In this document: positions 54,860-64,000 of the stretch, piece by piece
Layout of the letters: each line of letters starts with the position of its first letter
Position numbering within the stretch: position 1 is the first letter of the stretch
Assembly (NCBI RefSeq): GCF_000149955.1
Contig: NC_030994.1
Span: 248,001 to 312,000 of the forward strand
Source of the DNA: Fusarium oxysporum f. sp. lycopersici 4287
Lineage: Eukaryota > Ascomycota > Sordariomycetes > Hypocreales > Nectriaceae
Length of the DNA stretch: 64,000 bases
Direction of reading: 5' to 3'
Translations under genes and position numbers: made by a program
The notes under the pieces: model-generated
What the model was told of the DNA's origin: nothing
Seen by the model: only the letters and a program-made list of their open reading frames with translations
Database searches by the model: none

Positions 54860-55314
54860 AGGAGCAAAGAGGAGACACTATGTAATGATGACTCGATCCA
54901 CAGTAATAGACTAGCTGTATTTGGGAACTCTTATGGCCATGTAGGAATGGCTATCTAATTGACCATAAAACCAATCCCCGCGCAGCAAGAAACCTTCTGT
55001 TGAGAGGAACATATGTATTGACTGTGACTAGAAAGGCTTCGGGCCGAGGTCCGGCTGATGTACGAGGTCAACCGTAGAAGCCGACTCCTCACCTACACCA
55101 AACGCAGTGACAGTATACTCTGACCGGGTTCTTCTCGCTTCATGGAGGTGAACGTATAGAGTGAGCTCTTGCCATAATGCGTAAGTTGCACTGGTTAAAT
55201 TGACCAATATTAGGCTATCCAATTTCTCTTTCAAAGCGGTCTTGCAGTGCTGTGAATAGGCTATAGCTATTATTTTTGAAGAATTCTTTTGCCTTGAAGG
55301 CTTTTCCAGGACAC
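54860..55314. other. Convergent intergenic region, no gene seen
   Basis: About 455 bases between the 3' ends of the permease and the regulator-like gene. No coding or RNA gene is supported. Confidence 0.4.
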
Positions 55315-56893
55315 CTAACCAGTCATAAACGCCAAATCCACATGCAGCCTCTCTAGGCCAGCTGACCAGACAATATCAACCCACGCCATAGAGCGAAGCT
55401 TATCGACCAGACCATTCCATATTAGGCCCTGTACTCTCATCGTGCGTTGAAGCTGAACCATCAATCTCTGTCTGTCTTGCCCGACTTCCGTCAAGGCCCC
55501 AATGACTAGTGTAAATAGTTCAACGTGTTCTAGACCCGTCCAATCAAGTCTATGCTCCCTGTACATCCTCGATAGTCTACCTCTCAGATGGGGAGTTACC
55601 ACATTGAAGGTCCTATTACCTGCCAAAAACGTGACAGGGCCTGAAAGATACACAAGCACTGCTAGTCGAAACATCTCGTAAGTTAGAAGACAAGGTGCCA
55701 AGGAGTTCTGGTGGATATTTGGACTGTTGTATCGCGGCAGAGTCAGTGTTTTATATACTCCAACCTGAAGTTCTTCGAGCAGAGCAGAATCCTCACTGAG
55801 ATCAAGCTCAGACTTTCCGGCAGCTAGATAGGATAGTTTGAGTAGTAACTCCAGAAGCAGCTCGGTATCTCTGTGGCTCTTTTGTACAAAGTCCATGGCC
55901 TCGTCCTCAAGGTCAGCTTGATATAGCGTGAGATGAGGTGGTTGGTCTAGGATCATAGAACCAGTCAAGTCCATCCTGTGGATATCAGTCGTATTACACG
56001 GAAGCTTCAAGATGATGTACATACCAAACCGTTGTTACTTGCAGATATTGGGAACTGAGGGTATTTATACCACCTCGATACTCAATCATCTTTTTCAGCC
56101 CCGACATATGCGTCTTCCACCGTGTCAAGTTGTTGGTAAACATCTGTTGACAGTCAGTATGAGCACTGGAAGTCAGCGTTTTAGAACTGACATCGTAGCA
56201 CGCCAAATTCACCACTACACCAATAATGGCTTCGTGAGCCATAAGCTGAGCCCCCCCAAGCTGATTTCGCAAGATTTCAATCGACGCATTGTAATGTATC
56301 AAGCTGCTGGCGCTCTCTTGAGATGCCTGTCCTCCGGTCCGCTCAGGATCTATCTCGAGGCGAGCAAGGACCAAGTGCATAGCACTATCATCAGCAAATG
56401 CGAGAGCGAAACAAAGCTCACGCATAAGCTTACAGACCGGCGCCTCCTGATCTACAGCTACTGCGTATTGTTAGAACTCACATACTTGGTTGGGAGGATC
56501 GTGGAACAACTAACAGAAATGGAGCATACTGCTCGTTCGGGCGGACATGGGATACCCGCTAGGCTTTTGGTAAGGGCAAAGAGATGGGACTAAATTTAGC
56601 GAATGCCGATACCCCAATGCCCAAGACGATGTTTCTGGAGTTCTAATGCCAGGGCTAGAAGTGTTGGAGCTCGCTACGGCTCCTGGGTACTGTGATGTAG
56701 ATTTGATAGATTTCAAGGTCGTTTCTATTTTGTCGTCTGGGCGGGCGCGCCTCCGAGTGATGCCAATTGGCTTCATCACATGACTGTTGATTTTCCTCTG
56801 GATCTTGCGGTTTTTTATGTCCTCTGGTCGAGCAATGTTGACAAACATTAACTCTACCGCTGGTGGATAATTGCTGGCTCGGGACCTCGACAT
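55315..56893 (-). CDS. Fungal transcription-factor-domain protein without a zinc cluster
   Basis: Exons 56893-56515, 56451-56025 and 55975-55315 join in phase into 488 residues. The N-terminus holds the conserved stretch VELMFVNIARPEDIKNRKIQ and then INSHVMKPIGITRRRARPDD, typical of a large fungal family in which a basic 'R..IRSHVM' motif precedes a DUF3468-like helical domain. No Cys cluster is present, so it may have lost the DNA-binding part or act through partners. The later part has HTDCQQMFTNNLTRWKTHMS (helical, as in regulators' effector regions) and continues helical to the end. Function is unknown. It converges on the APC permease. Confidence 0.75.
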
Positions 56894-57190
56894 TGTATAT
56901 GTGGGATGAGGCAGAGACGAGATACATGGGGTTTTCCTTGGCGAGTCCCTCGTCTTAAATGAGCCGCTCTATTAGGGGTGGTCCGTGAGTACAGGAGCTG
57001 TTGTAGGATTTGGTTGTCAGCACTAAAGCTCAAAGCAGTTCCTAGTCCGCCCGCTAGAGAGCGATTGGAGGCATGATCAACCAATTTCGTATCCAGCTAC
57101 AATAATAAAGCAAATGCTTTGAGTGCAGTAAACCTCATTAGCATACAGGAGTTTTTGTTGTCAATTATATATATTTTAACAAATATAATC

Positions 57191-58081
57191 TCAGTTGGTG
57201 ACTCCACCACTAACAGAGATGTACTGTCCTGTAATCCATCTCGCTTTCTCAGAAACCAGCAAAAGTACAGCATCAGCGATATCCTTTGAAGTACCAGCCC
57301 TATTAGCAGCTCGTGTGATCTCGATAGAGGGCCGTTGGAACTCATCGGCTATGGCTGCAGGAATTGCATCAGTTAAGACAGGGCCAGGGGCGACTCCATT
57401 GACCGTGATACCCTTGCTGCGTCCCCACTGATCTTTGTGTTAGACACAGCACGCAGATTATTCGATTCAGAGAATCAACTTACCTCCTTAGCCCAGGACC
57501 AAGTAAGACTGTCCAGAGCAGCCTTGGAAGCACCATACACTGGGATGTAATCATCACCAAGCTTGGACGCGATTGAACTAATGTTTACAATACGACCGCC
57601 GGGCGCAATGAGAGGTACAACAGCCTGAGCAACAAAAATTGGGCCTTTGATGTTGACGTCAAGTACTCCAGTCAATTGTTGAGGGTTGACTGCCAATGTC
57701 TCGCCAAAGAGTGGTACTCCTGCATTATTGACTACAGATGGCAAGTTAGCGTTTAGTGGTTAGATTTGCAGTGGTCATGCACGTACTAAGAATATCGACA
57801 TGGTCGGTGTTGAATGCTCTTAAAGTCTCGTTAACCAGATATTGAGCACCCTCGGGGGTTTCGATCGAGGTTTGGACAACAGCTGCTTTACCGCCATCTG
57901 CTCTTATACCTTGGGCGACAGCATGGGCTCTCTTGGTCACAGAATCGCTCACGTAGTGGATGGTGACGGCTGCTCCATTACGTGCCAATGTTACGGCTAT
58001 AGCTGCGCCGATGCCGTTTTCTCGGCCAGAGCCAGTAACTATGGCTATCTTGCCATCAAGAGAGAGACTGTCGATTGCCAT
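57191..58081 (-). CDS. Short-chain dehydrogenase/reductase (FabG-like)
   Basis: Exons 58081-57787, 57731-57484 and 57427-57191 join in phase into 259 residues. The protein has all classical SDR marks: the cofactor motif [14 protein letters not shown] near residues 16-29 (with an extended TGxxxx(G)IG loop), NNAG, catalytic Ser in [15 protein letters not shown] (YxxxK), APGPVLTDA and a closing SGGVTN. Length fits the family. It is probably an NADPH-dependent ketoreductase, of the type that reduces a small ketone or a polyketide intermediate. No partner enzymes are adjacent. Confidence 0.92.
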
Positions 58082-58702
58082 GATGAGGGATAGAGGGTTA
58101 ATGTAAAAGTTGAGTGATTATTAGGAACCCAATTGTTGTCGACAACGCTTCTATTTGTATTTACACCGATCCATTTTTGAAGCCTAGTATTTCTAGATAC
58201 CCATAAATGTAATGTAGTCAAGCTATCACCGGTTTCTGATCTAGGTAAGAGGTGTTAAGACCTGATTCCTATTCAGGCTAAGTATTTCTCATCAATCTGC
58301 AAAAAAGACGATACTTATAGACTCTAAATTCATCGAGCAATCGAGCTGTGGATCAGAATACCACCCTCTTCTAAAAGTGATGCATACCTGACTAAACCTA
58401 GATAGGAAAAAGGTATCCTTGTCACTCTCGGCTGATCCACCACACTGCTTACCAAAAATGATCCACATAGTTCGCTAGCCGTCACTTCTTACTTATGTCA
58501 CCCTACTAACCAACCTCGCCGCATCAACCGTAAAGCAAAGAGAGAAGCCAAGAGACTACCAGGGCAAGAGAAAGATGTCAAGAATAGCTAGTCGAAAATT
58601 CACTAATCCTATGCTGATCTTACCTAAGTCTTGTTGTCATTTAGAATAGACGTCGTCACCGTAGCTAATCCATTATCCTTTGCCAAGCGCTTCTCAAGTT
58701 GC
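58082..58702. other. Intergenic region, no gene seen
   Basis: About 620 bases contain the SDR promoter and the 3' flank of the 2EXR gene. No coding region is supported. Confidence 0.4.
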
Positions 58703-60055
58703 TTATTCATCAATGAAAGGGATTATGCCTTCTTCAACCCACCAAGTACGCTGCGCCTCATGAGAATCTCCCCCCGAGACGAGGTTATATGCCTCTTCAT
58801 CCGCTTCATAGTCATACGCTTCTCCTTGCGGCAGAGGATTAGAGACTCGCTTTTCTTGGGCCACCCACTTCTTTCGATGTGCATAAACCCGACTCAGGGC
58901 GCGCCACCGTTCCCGCCCAAGAATTTCATGTCCCCAATTCGACATGACATGGACAGTCGTGATGGTAGGTATATTCCACCAAACATTGACATCGACTATC
59001 TGCCGTGAACCTACGGAGTCTCTGTATACGAGAAGCTTCTCTCGTAGAGACCTCTGAACCATGCTGAAGTAACTGTTTCGTTCTAGACCTTGATGATTGT
59101 GAAGAAGTTCCCCGTATGGTCCGATAGATGCTACGGTCAGGGGACTCCAAGGGTTCGTAGGGGGAAACAGCTGCGGAAGTACATCAACCTCGCTGACAGG
59201 CTGGTAGCTCCAAAGACACTGGGTGTCATATTTGTGTCGCTGCTTCGCCCTGGCGTAAACGTCTTTCATCGGGCTGATTAACTCCATATGTGAATCTGTC
59301 CATTCCACCAAAAGTAACTCCTCGAGATGCTTGAAAAGTCGCAACACAGATGACAGATCGGAGAACTTGTAGTTGCCCTCACTGAACCTAGGATGTGCAA
59401 GATAAAGAGAGCCTGTAGATTCGTCCAAGGCGACTCTTTTGACCTTTTGCATGTCACTGGGATGGAACTGGCTGATATCCCACGCACAGCCACTTAGTAC
59501 CCGATGCTTGGTACCCCAATCATCCCCGTGAAAGATGAACAAGACGTCGTGATCAAAATTAAACCATGTTCGAGGACCGTGAAATCGTGTGCGAAAGGCA
59601 AGCTGATAGCCTCTCTTGATCAAGTCGTCTCTAGATTCACGGCACGTATGCAAGAGTGCAGGAATTGGAGCAGTGCTGTGCATGGAAACCTCCCTGCAGA
59701 GCTGCCACGCATATTCAGGACACTGGCTTAGCCAATCTAGACTCATTCGAGGAGCAAGCTTTGTCACGTTCCAAGGCTGATACGCGGACTTGGTACTTGA
59801 GAATCCATAACGTTCAAGTGTACTCTGTGTGGTCTGAGACGGAATTTGAGACCGCCAGTTGAACGAGAAGTGTGTAAGAGATTCGTCTAGTCGAATAGCG
59901 TTTGGCGTTGCGCGTATGTGGTCTGCAAATTCATCGTAGTCCTGCTCATCAAACTGCTGGACGTGAACAAAGCGGGGTGGCGTGGCCAAGCTGTAGATCT
60001 CTTGGCGGAGTTCCAGAGGAAGTGACGAGAAGTAATGGAACTCAGTAAGAGCCAT
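58703..60055 (-). CDS. 2EXR-domain protein
   Basis: A single-exon gene of 450 residues. It opens with the 2EXR-type motif [22 protein letters not shown] followed by RFVHVQQ, and later has the family's [21 protein letters not shown] (about residues 134-155), the FDHDVLFI strand and [12 protein letters not shown]. 2EXR proteins are a very large family in filamentous fungi, relatives of F-box proteins, with no known biochemical role. The lower part ([18 protein letters not shown]) resembles leucine-containing strands seen in the same family. It is probably a protein-protein adaptor; this is inferred. Confidence 0.85.
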   Translation of the reverse strand: MALTEFHYFSSLPLELRQEIYSLATPPRFVHVQQFDEQDYDEFADHIRATPNAIRLDESLTHFSFNWRSQIPSQTTQSTLERYGFSSTKSAYQPWNVTKLAPRMSLDWLSQCPEYAWQLCREVSMHSTAPIPALLHTCRESRDDLIKRGYQLAFRTRFHGPRTWFNFDHDVLFIFHGDDWGTKHRVLSGCAWDISQFHPSDMQKVKRVALDESTGSLYLAHPRFSEGNYKFSDLSSVLRLFKHLEELLLVEWTDSHMELISPMKDVYARAKQRHKYDTQCLWSYQPVSEVDVLPQLFPPTNPWSPLTVASIGPYGELLHNHQGLERNSYFSMVQRSLREKLLVYRDSVGSRQIVDVNVWWNIPTITTVHVMSNWGHEILGRERWRALSRVYAHRKKWVAQEKRVSNPLPQGEAYDYEADEEAYNLVSGGDSHEAQRTWWVEEGIIPFIDE

Positions 60056-60238
60056 CGCAAGGTATTTAAGTTCTTATCTGTATATGGATTGCATGAAGTT
60101 GGTGAAGCCTTACCGCTTTCAAGTGCCAGCTGCGTAAGCATGCTGACATTGGTCCGCGGGAAGAATATTAGTCCGCGCATCTTCATTGGCTAAAGAATCG
60201 CGTAGTCGGAGCATCATTTATGTTTCTGCCTATTCTGT

Positions 60239-61611
<1,373 letters not shown>

Positions 61612-61871
61612 GATTGACGTGGTGAAACAAGATCAGAATGTCGTTGAACTTAAATATCTGTGGCGATGATAACCGTGCCTAGAAACTTTCCATTTCCGGA
61701 TTACTTCCCCGACTTGCCATCAGCGTATCAGACCAGATGTAATGACATCTGAGCTAAACCATTTGCGGTAATTCACCACGATTCAGCTTCCCCGCTCGGA
61801 TGATGTCGTCCGTTGGCCCCTAATTGCGGGGATGTATTGGGGACGATGATTATTGACTATCTCTATACTAC
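61612..61871. other. Short intergenic stretch, no gene seen
   Basis: About 260 bases between the DUF3445 start and the amidase end. No gene or clear regulatory element was recognised. Confidence 0.35.

Positions 61872-64000
<2,129 letters not shown>

Overview
The window looks like a chromosome segment of a filamentous ascomycete, most likely a Fusarium-type member of the Hypocreales. The signs are genes split by introns of about 40-80 nt with GT...AG ends and CTAAC-like branch sites, Zn2Cys6 regulators, PF20684-type membrane proteins, 2EXR, CHAT and BTB genes, a Fot/pogo-class transposon, and duplicated sequence carrying CpA-to-TpA decay typical of repeat-induced point mutation (RIP). No ribosomal, tRNA, CRISPR, PKS or NRPS genes were seen. 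The mix of catabolic enzymes, regulators, duplications and broken genes suggests an accessory or subtelomere-like region, which is an inference.

Layout. 0-6 kb: an arrestin-like gene and a decayed second copy of it that is split around a six-exon dynamin-like GTPase. 6-12.4 kb: a sugar-use trio (alpha-glucosidase, divergent MFS sugar transporter, Zn2Cys6 regulator) whose shared promoter carries repeated CGGWCCGAYGA sites. 12.5-16.3 kb: a large TPR-CHAT protein, a candidate caspase-fold protease. 16.8-21 kb: a flavin amine oxidase and a secreted FAD (PCMH/BBE) oxidase. 22-27 kb: a seven-helix membrane protein, an unusual BTB protein with GLFG repeats, and an F-box protein. 27-31 kb: a GST-like gene with inconsistent reading frames, an NmrA-like reductase and a SRPBCC protein. 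31.9-33.8 kb: an intact Fot/pogo transposon with 44-bp terminal inverted repeats.

34.8-44 kb: a GH115 xylan alpha-glucuronidase gene broken by a 2-nt deletion, two SDR genes, a cluster of about 77-bp tandem repeats, an aldo-keto reductase remnant and a second NmrA-like gene. 44.5-49.3 kb: two convergent Zn2Cys6 regulators separated by an AT-rich RIP island. That island holds a mutated copy of the secreted-protein gene found at 50.3-51.1 kb. 50-53 kb: the secreted-protein gene itself (frameshifted), a third fragment of it, and a glycine-rich ORF interrupted by two in-frame stops. 53-64 kb: an APC-family permease, a regulator without a zinc cluster, an SDR, a 2EXR protein, a heme-dependent N-demethylase-like protein (DUF3445) and a secreted amidase that runs off the right edge.

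The clearest functional grouping is the sugar-use trio. The amine oxidase, FAD oxidase, N-demethylase-like protein, amidase and APC permease could all serve amine or amide catabolism, but nothing in the sequence ties them into one regulon. Exon boundaries were read by eye from splice signals and phase consistency and have not been tested by transcripts.
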